64,000 nucleotides of DNA from Prostheceraeus crozeri (taxonomy: Eukaryota; Platyhelminthes; Polycladida; Euryleptidae): positions 1-64,000 of the forward strand of contig CAJQUW010007086.1 in NCBI GenBank assembly GCA_907163375.1, given 5' to 3'. Below the pieces are notes generated by a model, which saw only the letters and a program-made list of their open reading frames with translations, made no database searches and was not told the DNA's origin. Positions within the stretch are counted from its first letter, which is position 1; each line of letters begins with the position of its first letter. Both the position numbers and the translations under genes were made by a program. Shown one piece after another: positions 31,086-39,508 of this stretch.

Positions 31086-31547
31086 TTATTTCAAATCATG
31101 ATAGAACTTACAAATCATTTTTTCATTAGAGGATGGATTACATGAAAAGTTTTGAATAACAGATACAAATCGAGATACATGTAAACGTTTTAAGATGAAG
31201 TACAGTACAAAAGCACCACACGTTGATGAAAGTGGATGTTGTAGTATGCGTTCATTTCGCTGATATTGACGCGTATGTTTTCTCAACCACTGCTGTGTTG
31301 GTATATTTGGAGGTTGAGCAAGAGAGTCAAATAGTTCACCACGTCGGTCTTCTCCAATAAAGATCGCTTTCCAATACTCACCGCCTAAATTCTGCGAATC
31401 AGTGTTAATCACAATAAAGATGGGATAGTGATTTACTGCAGGTGGTAAGGTATCGAGTGAATAGACATTATCGAAAGCTTTCAACCTCGCTTCGTCTGCA
31501 TTACGCTGCACTTTAGTCTTAATATCGTCAGCAGTCAACCAACTCAT
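31086..31547 (-). CDS. Adenovirus-type cysteine protease of the Polinton
   Basis: 153 residues, minus strand, ATG 31547 overlapping the capsid-gene stop as TAATG. It has the Ulp1/adenain layout: FIVINTDSQNLGGEYWKAIF, then ELFDSLAQPP (the Asp segment) and LSSTCGAFVLYFILKRL (the Cys nucleophile segment). In relatives it matures the capsid proteins. AATAAA on minus is at plus about 31086-31092. Family call is confident; activity of this copy cannot be judged. Confidence 0.88.
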   Translation of the reverse strand: MSWLTADDIKTKVQRNADEARLKAFDNVYSLDTLPPAVNHYPIFIVINTDSQNLGGEYWKAIFIGEDRRGELFDSLAQPPNIPTQQWLRKHTRQYQRNERILQHPLSSTCGAFVLYFILKRLHVSRFVSVIQNFSCNPSSNEKMICKFYHDLK

Positions 31548-32823
31548 TAACGATTATACTGAAGAATCACGTCACGATACTTTGTAATTTCAATGTTTGA
31601 ATCGAAGACTGCATAAATTAATACATTGATCGTCTCAGGTAGTGTTCTTTTGAACGTCAAATCCAAATGAATATTATGAGGCACGTTCGCTTGACGATAG
31701 GGGGCACTAATATCGCTGTCAGCAGTCAAATCAAATGCATAAATAGTATATCCACTCTTAAACTCTTTCATAGTCAGTCCGTTGGTGTCATCCGTATTGT
31801 AAAAGCCAAAGACATCCATAAAATCAACATAACTGCGCATAAATTGATCCGAAGCAAAATCTGGTTTGTAGGGTGGACCAGGATGACTCACACCATTTAC
31901 ACGTAAAGCAATTTCACTTAACTGATTGTGTTTAAAATTGAAAGGATTCTTCTTTATATTACCATTAAATGCATCATTTTCAACCATTGCCACCATGAGG
32001 AGCTTCGGTGCTTCCGATGGAAAGAGGCCATCTTTCATGAAACTCTTTTGATCTTTAGGAATTGTAAAGGTGAGAAGCTTTGTATGCTGAACGGGGTAAA
32101 TGGCATTTTGGCGGTTAAGACCTTCAGCATGTCCTCTAATGACACTTGGATTCGGTACTACTCGACGAATGTAAAGTGCAATATCTTCCACATGAATTCT
32201 AAAATTGTCAACTTTAGCAAATGCATTCAGCGCAAATTCAGGCTTATTCAATGTCAGCTTGAGTCGCATGCTGGTATTACAGAGTAAAAACTTTGACTGT
32301 CTAAAGAAGTCTAAATTCAGCGGACCATATAGCTGACATACTCTACTATCTTTAATCATAGCAGATCGCTTTACAAAGCCACTGTTTGTTTCAACATCAA
32401 ATTTTCCTGCTTCATCTCTGTACCATCCCATGGCTTCCATATGACTTTTTTGTGCTGCTGGATGAAACTGTGATACATGATTGAAATATGATTTATAGGG
32501 ATAATCGCTTTGACCACCTTCCACCTGCTGCTCTCCAATCGTTAGAGAAACATCGCGAAGTAATGTAGTCAATGGTAAATTGTTCAGTCCAACTTTATGT
32601 GCATCGTCAATAGAAGTTCCGTCTGCTTGCAGAATTCTAAACCTCAAATCATCATCGCAAAACTCAAATTTATGTAGTCATCACTACCACCAGGAATATC
32701 AAATTCAATGGGGCCAGCATTCTCAGCTGTTCGAGGATGATAATCTACAATACTTGAACTAAGAATATCTGTCTGTATGGCTTGTTGATCAAACAAACAA
32801 AAACCGGAAGTTTTACACTCCAT
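31547..32823 (-). pseudogene. Major capsid protein (double jelly-roll) of the Polinton
   Basis: Minus strand, ATG 32823-32821. The N-terminal part carries DYHPRTAENAGPIEFDIPGG and the rest includes NDAFNGNIKKNPFNFKHN, YTIYAFDLTADSDIS and LPETINVLIYAVFDSNIEI, the hallmark segments of animal Polinton major capsid proteins (the family to which worm F54H12.2-like proteins belong). It forms the icosahedral shell in relatives. It lies 2 bp after the core-like gene and overlaps the protease start. About one break in the copy as read. Confidence 0.92.
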
Positions 32824-32825
32824 GA

Positions 32826-33281
32826 TTAGAAGTTATGGCAGCGTCGTCGTTTAGCGCCTGATGAATGATTAGAGCCTCTGCGACGTTTGCGTGAATGCCT
32901 TTTGACTGAAGATCGCACCTTACCAGCTCCGTGATGTTTCCTCCTTCCTTTTTTCATTCGTTTAGGTGATTTCTTTCCTTGAGTAACACCAGCAAAGGTC
33001 TGCTTCAATGTTTTTAAACCGCGTTCCTTCCCACGATTCAACAAACTGCTCTTAAAACTTCTACCTCTGGAAAGATCACTAGCAACATCACCAGCAAAGC
33101 CAACGGCATTACTTAAAACATTTCGTTTTAAAGATCTACCGACATTGGATATGAGAGGTGCTACAACAGATTTCAGTGCACCAAGTATGCTACCTCCACG
33201 TTGGCGGCGAGCGCCGATGTAAATTTGTCCTCCACCACTTACATAGGAGGGTCGTGAATAAAATGAGGCAGTTGGATTCAT
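32826..33281 (-). CDS. Basic core-like protein, 151 residues
   Basis: ATG 33281. The Gly/Tyr-rich start (YVSGGGQIYIGARRQRGG) is followed by an amphipathic segment (SILGALKSVVAPLISNVGRSL) and a Lys/Arg/His-rich tail (KRMKKGRRKHHGAG, KRHSRKRRRG). This resembles small basic adenovirus-core/minor-capsid-like proteins found next to the capsid gene in animal Polintons; DNA packing or membrane-active roles are inferred. Whole frame, directly upstream of the capsid gene. Confidence 0.7.
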   Translation of the reverse strand: MNPTASFYSRPSYVSGGGQIYIGARRQRGGSILGALKSVVAPLISNVGRSLKRNVLSNAVGFAGDVASDLSRGRSFKSSLLNRGKERGLKTLKQTFAGVTQGKKSPKRMKKGRRKHHGAGKVRSSVKRHSRKRRRGSNHSSGAKRRRCHNF

Positions 33282-33322
33282 AGCTCAAACCCTAAACATT
33301 GTTAGTTACAACTTTGCATGAA

Positions 33323-34543
33323 TCACTGTCGATCACTTAGATGAAAGATGTCGGCACGACGCATCCAAGATTTCATACTTGAAGGATAACCAGTCCATTT
33401 AACAAGACACCATTCTTCACCTTGCCGTTTTTTACATCGAATGATTTTCTCTACCAAATATGTTTCACTTTCAGTGACTACCTCAATCTCATCGCGGTAA
33501 AAGCAACCCTCAATTTCTTCATTATCGTAATCTTTCAACTTGTAGGTGGTCGGAGAGTCTTTTTGATTAATCCTTGATACTGTAAATACCTCCTCTGTCC
33601 AATTCGGAAGGTACCCTTTAGCAAAAACACTTTTCACTTTTGAGATACGAACTTTATCACCAATTTTCACATCACTTTTCACATGAGTGCGTTTACGTTG
33701 GAATGATTCGCGCACTTTATCTACATTGTCAGCATTTACATCTACTGGTCTGAGTCCAATAGAACGATGGATAGAGTGATTGTAGGCATGGAGTCTATCT
33801 CGTAGATCCTTTGTCCAATTTTGTGTCAAGTTGGCAGTAAAATGTCGCCACAAGCGATTTTTTAATGTGCGATTAAAACGTTCAACGAGTGCAGCTTTAT
33901 AAGCACTCTTTACACTAAACAACTCAATGTCATGCCTCTCAAATAATCTTCTCACATGCTGATTTTCAAACTCTTTTCCTTGATCACTCTGAATTCTTTT
34001 TGGAATGCGACCTTCTCGAAAAATTGTTTGGAATGCTTTTGCTACTCCTTTCCCTTCTTTAGTTTTTAAAGGTTGAACCCACGCATAACGCGAGAAAATA
34101 TCAATGACGGTTAAAATAAAATTATTGCCCGAGTTATGTTTTGAAATGGAAGCAACATCACACAAATCTGCTTGCCACTGTTCATCGATGTCATGAACAA
34201 TATAATGGCGGGTGCGGTACTTCTTTTTCGCTTGTTTGTGGAGTGTATAGGTAGCCTGACCCTTTAACCATCGTTTCACTTGTGATTGTGGAAGACCACT
34301 CGCTTTTGATAATTTCTTGATAGATGCAAATCCTGCCGGATGTTTTACATCATAATAGATTGACTTCAAACGTTCAGTCGATGACGACTGACTCTTTTTT
34401 CTCCTTCTCATCTTTTTGTTTTCTTGCCTTTCTACATTTACAACAACTGCAGCATTTAGCTTTAGCGGTTTTGCGATCGTGTTCACATTGCTTAGGGGTT
34501 TCATTGTGAGAGCTGGCGCAGCAAGTGCAAGTGACAACGACAT
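33323..34543 (-). CDS. Retroviral-type integrase with C-terminal chromodomain
   Basis: About 400 residues on minus. The N-terminal basic helix region (RLKSIYYDVKHPAGFASIKK, then a short HTH-like KASGLPQSQVKRWLKG) precedes the DDE core: QWQADLCDV (Asp), IQSDQGKEF (Asp), ALVERFNRTLK (Glu). An SH3-like region and a chromodomain end the protein (YLVEKIIRCKKRQGEEWCLV, then KWTGYPSSMKSW). Integrase inserts Polinton DNA and makes 6-bp target duplications, as seen here. The chromodomain may steer it to marked chromatin. The exact start is unsure because a Cys-rich frame overlaps the 5' end. Confidence 0.95.
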   Translation of the reverse strand: MSLSLALAAPALTMKPLSNVNTIAKPLKLNAAVVVNVERQENKKMRRRKKSQSSSTERLKSIYYDVKHPAGFASIKKLSKASGLPQSQVKRWLKGQATYTLHKQAKKKYRTRHYIVHDIDEQWQADLCDVASISKHNSGNNFILTVIDIFSRYAWVQPLKTKEGKGVAKAFQTIFREGRIPKRIQSDQGKEFENQHVRRLFERHDIELFSVKSAYKAALVERFNRTLKNRLWRHFTANLTQNWTKDLRDRLHAYNHSIHRSIGLRPVDVNADNVDKVRESFQRKRTHVKSDVKIGDKVRISKVKSVFAKGYLPNWTEEVFTVSRINQKDSPTTYKLKDYDNEEIEGCFYRDEIEVVTESETYLVEKIIRCKKRQGEEWCLVKWTGYPSSMKSWMRRADIFHLSDRQ

Positions 34544-34589
34544 TCACCTCTGGCGGCTCATTACATGGTAAGCAACACATCTGCTTCAT
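34374..34589 (-). CDS. Cys-rich small frame overlapping the integrase 5' end
   Basis: 71 residues, ATG 34589, one base after the stop of the gene before it (TAATATG). It has CCLPC, CTCC, C-x-H and CCSCCKC clusters and then a Lys/Glu-rich end. It could be a separate zinc-binding protein or reflect the N-terminal zinc domain of the integrase in another frame. The sequence does not settle this. Confidence 0.4.
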   Translation of the reverse strand: MKQMCCLPCNEPPEVNVVVTCTCCASSHNETPKQCEHDRKTAKAKCCSCCKCRKARKQKDEKEKKESVVID

Positions 34590-34590
34590 A

Positions 34591-35283
34591 TTAATAGTCT
34601 GAGAACATGTATTTCCTGGGAGGAGCTGTTTTACGTTTTCCTTTTACTAGTTTTAGTGGCGATGTAGATCTACGTCGAGTTCTTCCTCTTGTTTGCTTAG
34701 TGAGTGTGGGAGGGGATGTAGCAGGTGACGTCTTAAACCAATTTGTTGGCATTTTCATCGTCTGAAGCATTGGAGTAGTAGCCACTGTTGAATCAAATTC
34801 TTTCAATGTCTCATTATTCAAAGCAAATTTTGGTACATTATGCTTTTTCAATAGTTTAAGAAAGTATGAACAACCAGGTGGAACATAGCCCTGACGGCGC
34901 TTTCTACGTGTCGCATACTGAATCAAGTCTTCATAACGTGAAGCATCAATCACTTTATTTTCATCTGTAATGATTTCTCCTCTATCATTTACATTCAGAT
35001 GGGGTTCAATACTGTTGAAAAGAGATATGGCATGTGCGCGAGATGCTTAAGGTGTAGCAGTCGATACAGAGTCACGCATCTTATTCTTCAAGTTTTTCAA
35101 TTGCTCAACAGTTTCCGATTGTGATAATACAGCACGATGTGGATCTTTGATGTGAACATTTTGCTGATAATCTATTTCTTTCCTATACATTTGATTTGCA
35201 AGAGGTTGCTTTACTTGCTGCATGGCAGTCAATTGTACATATTCATCCTGAGGAATAACAATCATGCGAGAATAAGAACTCAT
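34591..35283 (-). pseudogene. Conserved Polinton protein downstream of ATPase, unknown
   Basis: Minus strand, ATG 35283-35281 overlapping the ATPase stop as ATGA. The N-terminus MSSYSRMIVIPQDEYVQL is typical of a Polinton protein found beside the ATPase. The central DASRYEDLIQYATRRKRR and basic, Ser/Thr/Pro-rich C-terminus fit the same family. Function unknown; a virion or packaging role is inferred from neighbours. About one break. Confidence 0.65.
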
Positions 35284-35897
35284 AGTTTGTAGATAATCAT
35301 GGGAGTTTTCAAAATATCACTTCGAAATCTAAATTCTTCCGGACACTCTTGCGTAAAGTCAATGAATAAGTAACCGTATGGTTTTTCAGTAGCTGCTTGA
35401 AAAATTTCAATTAAGGCTTTTGATCCTCTGGGTGCAACTTGTCGCGCTAAAATTTCAAATTGACTTTTATCTCGCGGATTCTTGAAAATAGCATAATAGT
35501 GTGTATTCAGGTTTCGTGTACGAGCTTCTTTTCCATCAGGAAACAAATTTTGTGTGATATAGATGATAAAACACCTTTTATGATGTGCTGCACGAGTGAA
35601 CATATCTGTAACATCTTTGGAATTCTTACTTTCTTTTAATAAATCATCCAATACAACAACATCATTAGACTGAAGTTTATCCACTGGAATAATTCCTTCA
35701 TGTCGAATAAAATTGCGACTTTGCAATTCCTGAAACAGGGACGGTTGATAAATACCATAACACCAAATCACTCGATTGATAGGTTCCTTAAACAACTCCC
35801 TTCTTTTATCCAATAAATTCAGCGTGAAAACAGTTTTACCTGCATGAGATGGACCTGATACAGTCAGAACTTTATCACATTGAAGTCTGAAATCCAT
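35280..35897 (-). CDS. Genome-packaging ATPase (FtsK/HerA type)
   Basis: Minus strand; the first ATG is at 35897 (MDFRLQCDKV), and the frame is open for 16 further codons upstream without ATG. Walker A is GPSHAGKT near residue 15, Walker B is DVVVLDDLL, followed by an arginine-rich AAHHKRCF segment and TQNLFPDGKEARTRNLNTHY. This ATPase drives DNA into the capsid in related viruses. It is followed by a 4-base overlap with the next gene. Whole frame. Confidence 0.92.
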   Translation of the reverse strand: MDFRLQCDKVLTVSGPSHAGKTVFTLNLLDKRRELFKEPINRVIWCYGIYQPSLFQELQSRNFIRHEGIIPVDKLQSNDVVVLDDLLKESKNSKDVTDMFTRAAHHKRCFIIYITQNLFPDGKEARTRNLNTHYYAIFKNPRDKSQFEILARQVAPRGSKALIEIFQAATEKPYGYLFIDFTQECPEEFRFRSDILKTPMIIYKL

Positions 35898-35928
35898 TTT
35901 ATTACTTTGAGATTCAACATTTGCATAA

Positions 35929-36279
35929 TTAACGCTTAGAGCCAAAGATATTACCCAATAGGTTGCCCACGGCAGGAGCTATCATTGGAAGTATTGCTGA
36001 AAGGAAACCGCCCTTTTGTGTTAGAGTTTTCCTCTTTCTTTGAAGGGTGACTTTAGGATTGGAGATGAAACGCAATTTCGTAGCATATCGCTTAAGTAAC
36101 TTTCGCTGTTTTGGCGCTAATTTCTTCGTCCTCAACTTCCTCACATGAGAAATAATTTCACAAATGAATTTATCGTTAGCATGTCGTATAGCATTGTATC
36201 GCTGATTTGCTTTCATTCGTCGGAGAGCTTGAATGGCTGAAGAAAACTTTGAAGACTTTTGACTTTTACGTTTCGCCAT
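35929..36279 (-). CDS. Small basic Polinton protein with hydrophobic tail, 116 residues
   Basis: ATG 36279. A Lys/Arg-rich helical body (SAIQALRRMKANQRYNAIRH..., KKLAPKQRKLLKRYATKLRF) ends in QKGGFLSAILPMIAPAVGNL, a Gly-Gly-hydrophobic tail known from small proteins encoded next to Polinton ATPases. The GG sites may be cut by the protease, as for adenovirus precursors (inference). Membrane-active or minor capsid role is possible. Confidence 0.7.
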   Translation of the reverse strand: MAKRKSQKSSKFSSAIQALRRMKANQRYNAIRHANDKFICEIISHVRKLRTKKLAPKQRKLLKRYATKLRFISNPKVTLQRKRKTLTQKGGFLSAILPMIAPAVGNLLGNIFGSKR

Positions 36280-36330
36280 TTTCCGTGTTAGTCTTTGCTA
36301 AAACCTATCTTTACCACATTTGCATAGGAA

Positions 36331-36654
36331 CTAACTATTGCGACATAAGTGACACTCGAAATGAGCAATATCACAGTGGTTACATTTGCAAAGTTGAATG
36401 CAATTACGTATGAAACAGCGTTGACAAAAAGCGTGCTTACATCTCTTGAAGATGCGCTTTTCATTTCCATCCTTTCGCTTACATACATCACAACACATAG
36501 TTTCACCGTTACTGATGTCTATAGCAAGTCTTTTTGAAGATATGAATTTGCTAGCCTTTTCTAAATAATAGACGCATGTACAGAAGGAATATACTTCGAG
36601 AGTGAGCAGACATAGCTTGAAAACCAGTTGTGCTACAATCAAGTACCACTGCAT
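36331..36654 (-). CDS. Membrane-anchored RING-like zinc protein
   Basis: ATG at 36654. The hydrophobic N-terminus (WYLIVAQLVFKLCLLTLEVY) can act as a signal anchor. The rest is a Cys/His cross-brace candidate: CCDVCKRKDG, KRCKHAFCQRCFIRNC, CKCNHCDIAHFECHLC. RING proteins are ubiquitin ligases, and viruses use them against host defence; here that is inference. It resembles the Cys pattern at 37730-37930. Confidence 0.55.
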   Translation of the reverse strand: MQWYLIVAQLVFKLCLLTLEVYSFCTCVYYLEKASKFISSKRLAIDISNGETMCCDVCKRKDGNEKRIFKRCKHAFCQRCFIRNCIQLCKCNHCDIAHFECHLCRNS

Positions 36655-36760
36655 TTTCAATTTTTCTTTATGGAAAGTTGAATGTGAATATCTGAAATCG
36701 CTTCAATCACTAGACTGCTACCATGATGGTTAAATGCGTTAAGACGTTCAGCAATTTTTA

Positions 36761-37066
36761 TCATATGTCTTTTAAAAATTCTTGGGGGTGATCTACCACT
36801 TCCATTGAATAAGAAGCAAAATGGAAAGACCGACTTTCCACCTCTTCCTTTCCAAAATGACTAAACTTAATTTTCGCAACTAATCGCGCCATGACAATGC
36901 TATCAGAGAATGTATTCATTAACTCTAGAAATAGAGTGCTAGCATCATCGACCACTGCTTCGATGTCGGTCTCATCTTTATGAAAATTTATCACATAATC
37001 TTGAACAGCTCCTTTTAAACTTTGCCTATGAAAATGTAATGTTCCGCAGTCGTTTGAGAAAGACAT
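36761..37066 (-). CDS. Unassigned Polinton protein, about 100 residues
   Basis: ATG 37066, MSFSNDCGTLHFHRQSL..., acidic/hydrophobic middle (DIEAVVDDASTLFLELMNTF), VMARLVAKIKFSHFG. Not recognised. The C-terminal limit is uncertain. Likely a real Polinton gene because it fits the spacing of the minus-strand block. Confidence 0.4.
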   Translation of the reverse strand: MSFSNDCGTLHFHRQSLKGAVQDYVINFHKDETDIEAVVDDASTLFLELMNTFSDSIVMARLVAKIKFSHFGKEEVESRSFHFASYSMEVVDHPQEFLKDI

Positions 37067-37150
37067 GATCGCCCTTTATCTAACCCATCCATTGCATGAA
37101 AACAATTCTTCTCATAGTAACATTTATTGAATAATAGTAACAAGCATGCA

Positions 37151-37681
37151 TTATAAATCAATGGTTTGAAAGAGATAAAATAGATACAGCTGGTAACTAT
37201 CATACAGCGAGCAATGATAACCATACAGGACTTTGGCAGTGCTGAGGTAAGGAGGAAAGAAGCATTGGTTATGAACGTAGCTACTACAACGAACAGACAA
37301 AATAGGAACAGACAAATCCTTAAAACGTTTCATGACTTCATGATAATGTTGATTCACTCTACTATCCCAAGGTGGGAGCAAAATATCATCAATGATTAGA
37401 TTGGGAAATACTTTCCTCTCCTTACCAGGATTATTACAAAAGATGCGTATAACATTGAAAGCAGCTAACCATCGTTTAAAGTCAATAAGAAGAGCACTCT
37501 CACAAGAAAAGCCATAGTCTTGCAAATATTTCAGATTAAGTCCATGAATGTGTTTTCTCGCCCATTGATCAACATTGGGATTGCAGTTGGCATGTTGATG
37601 ATAGACACTGACAATCTGATATGTCCAATTGTTCATAGCAATAGCACTGAGCTCCTGTACAGGTTCACCCTCACAATCCAT
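37151..37681 (-). CDS. Putative D-x-E nuclease-like Polinton protein
   Basis: ATG 37681, preceded by an acceptor-like TTCCGTTTTAG, so an upstream exon is possible. It begins MDCEGEPVQELSAIAMNNW, which resembles the D-x-E first motif and following strand of RNase H-fold 3'-5' exonucleases. Later residues include WARKHIHGLNLKYLQDYGF and LIDFKRWLAAFNVIRIF. Family not confirmed; the C-terminal 30 residues look like read-through into spacer. Confidence 0.4.
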   Translation of the reverse strand: MDCEGEPVQELSAIAMNNWTYQIVSVYHQHANCNPNVDQWARKHIHGLNLKYLQDYGFSCESALLIDFKRWLAAFNVIRIFCNNPGKERKVFPNLIIDDILLPPWDSRVNQHYHEVMKRFKDLSVPILSVRCSSYVHNQCFFPPYLSTAKVLYGYHCSLYDSYQLYLFYLFQTIDL

Positions 37682-37729
37682 AAAAATGATGAAGCCTAAA
37701 ACGGAAATTTACACATCTAAGGAAACGTT

Positions 37730-37930
37730 CTATAACATATTACAAAATGAAGAATTACATCGATGCTTTTCACGACAAAATACACAAATGATATGATGGC
37801 AACGAAGAAGTAAAATGTATCTAATAAGACCACGTCTACGACACTCAAAGCACATAACCGAATTGTCATAGGGTAGAGTTAGGAAAGGACTAGTAATTCT
37901 CCTTTGATTTGCGTTTTGATGCAGCATTCT
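37730..37930 (-). CDS. Small RING-like Cys/His frame
   Basis: Candidate start at the ATG near 37930 (MLHQNANQRRITS), ending at TAG/TAA near 37730. It has MCFECRRRG, LRCHHIICVFCREKHRC and SSFC, an arrangement resembling a short RING finger. It overlaps the 3' end of the gene to its right in another frame, so it may be a downstream exon or separate gene. Confidence 0.4.
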   Translation of the reverse strand, partial: RMLHQNANQRRITSPFLTLPYDNSVMCFECRRRGLIRYILLLRCHHIICVFCREKHRCNSSFCNML

Positions 37931-38661
37931 TCTCCGACTTGCGCTTCGTACCACTGCTGTTAAGGATTTGATCAATTATGTCGTCCACGTTGGGTGGTTT
38001 TGGAATATATATGATGGATTCCATATGCATGGAGAGAGAGGCTATTTTATTATCCTTATGCCGACCATAATATAGCCCATTCACTTTGAAAAGGATATCC
38101 CAAGTACCTTCTCCGAGCTCGTCGCATGTGATGGGTGTTGAATGATCTCCCTCCTTCTTATAGTAAGTGCACCAATGTGATACCGGTAGGCAAATTTGAT
38201 TACCATCCCAAATCTTTCTATAGGGAGTATCCTTGTCATCTCTCGCCTTCCACTCTTGAGCAAGAGGAGTAGGAATGTCCATATTTAATGTCACGTACTC
38301 CTCAATAATATCAAGTTGGTGGCGAATGTACGGACTCACGGGGATCAGTATGTAGTCTCCATACTGATTGTGCATTATCTTGACATCCGTGGAAGGGAGC
38401 ATTCCCGTTTGGAGTACTACGCCATGATCGTCATAACACAAGACTTGTTTAAATTTACGCTGTAGTGGTGTAGGATTATGTACCTTGGTTGTTTCTTCCA
38501 ATGCCCTCAGTCGTAGATGATCTGATCGTAGCGAACCTTGCAACGTTTGACCGCCATTTTGTCCTAGTGGTGCAGCAGATGGAGTAGATGCCTGAAAATG
38601 AAAAAGATTGTATTAAGTTTACGTTCAAGGGAGGAGAGGGAGGAAAGTAGCGACTTACCAT
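37890..38661 (-). CDS. Rightmost Polinton gene, 234 residues, spliced, unknown
   Basis: The ATG (38661-38659) is the last codon of exon 1; a 67-nt intron (38658-38592, GTAAGT...TTTTCAG) follows; exon 2 runs 38591-37890. The protein starts MASTPSAAPLG and contains IPVSPYIRHQLDIIEEYV, IWDGNQICLPVSHWCTYY and GTWDILFKVNGLYYGRH, with a Lys-rich tail (KRKSEKNAASKRKSKENY) that could be a nuclear signal. No family recognised. A TATA box at 38762-38769 (minus) lies about 100 bp upstream of the ATG. Confidence 0.7.
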
Positions 38662-38761
38662 TTTAGTTGGATAATAGAATAGGGAACTAGAGAGAGGAAA
38701 TGTGCGTCCGTCACTCGTGTGATTCAACGATGGAATGATTCTCACTGTGGAAGGCTCGCTA

Positions 38762-38769
38762 TTTATATA
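38762..38769 (-). promoter_or_regulatory. TATA box of the rightmost gene
   Basis: TATATAAA on the minus strand, within CTATATAAATAGCG, about 100 bp before the ATG at 38661. Confidence 0.7.
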
Positions 38770-38899
38770 GAAATGCTTGATTCTCATTGGATGATGATCC
38801 TCATTGGACAATAACATCAAGCTGATTCCAAATCTGGCCTCTGTTTACCAATCCGAGCCTTCATTCGCCCGCTGGAGTTGTTTCTTGGGGGGGAGTTGT

Positions 38900-39502
38900 T
38901 TCAAAATTTTGACCATACAAAGTCACTCTGACACTTAGGATTTTTTCAGGTGAGCTCCGAACTAAAATCTTGTAACAGCTCTAACTTTTGAACGGCTGGT
39001 CCGATTGACTCGCGGCGAAAATGTCGTCGAGGAGTTTTTTCTCCTCTTTCAAACGAGTAGCTGTAAGACAAAATCCGTCCACTAGAACCAAAGTTGGCGG
39101 GGGGGTCAGTGAAATTTGATGAAAAATGTTTTGGTAAAGGTCCCAGGTCGAAATACCACACTTTGGAAAATTTTCAAAATTTTACCCATACACAGCCACT
39201 CTGACACTTAGGATTTTTTCAGGTGAGCTACAACAGTCCACCCTCCCAACCTGGCCGGCACACCACGCCAACCTCGACAGCACATCACCGCGCGCTATAC
39301 GACGGCCGGCCAGGGGGGGGGGACGTCAGCGAACCTTGCGGACTCACTTGGCCGGTACACTCTGTCGTGCCAGAGGGGGGGGACGTCAGACGCAAAGCAC
39401 CACGGCGGCCGACCACGCCACTCTGCCGTTCCAGAGGGGGGGTAGGACGTCAGCGACGGCGGCCATCTTGCGCGGTCCAGTGGTGGAGTTTTGCTTACTA
39501 CT
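38900..39502. repeat. Polinton right terminal inverted repeat
   Basis: Inverted partner of 16917-17535, with the tip GCTTACTACT at 39493-39502. It contains the same G-run plus ACGTCAG units (three near 39310-39455) and the subterminal unit at 38945-39222. Confidence 0.93.
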
Positions 39503-39508
39503 AACGCA
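39503..39508. repeat. Polinton target-site duplication, right copy
   Basis: AACGCA directly after the CT end of the right terminal repeat. It matches 16911-16916. Six bp is the normal length for Polintons. Confidence 0.95.

Larger units (their letters stand above)
16917..39502. mobile_element. Polinton/Maverick, end to end
   Basis: A 22.6-kb element with inverted ends beginning AGTAGTAAGCAAAACTCC, a 6-bp target duplication and a Polinton gene set: polymerase B, integrase, ATPase, protease, major capsid protein, core-like and other virion-type proteins. Genes form four blocks: left plus-strand small genes and polymerase (18.8-26.6 kb), minus-strand virion-type pair (26.8-29.8), plus-strand PC4-like/TBP-like genes (29.8-31.1), and a minus-strand structural/packaging/integration block (31.1-38.7). 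The arms are near identical, so insertion looks recent. About half a dozen frame breaks are visible over the whole element. Some fall in base runs and might be sequencing errors; this cannot be decided here. Confidence 0.97.
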
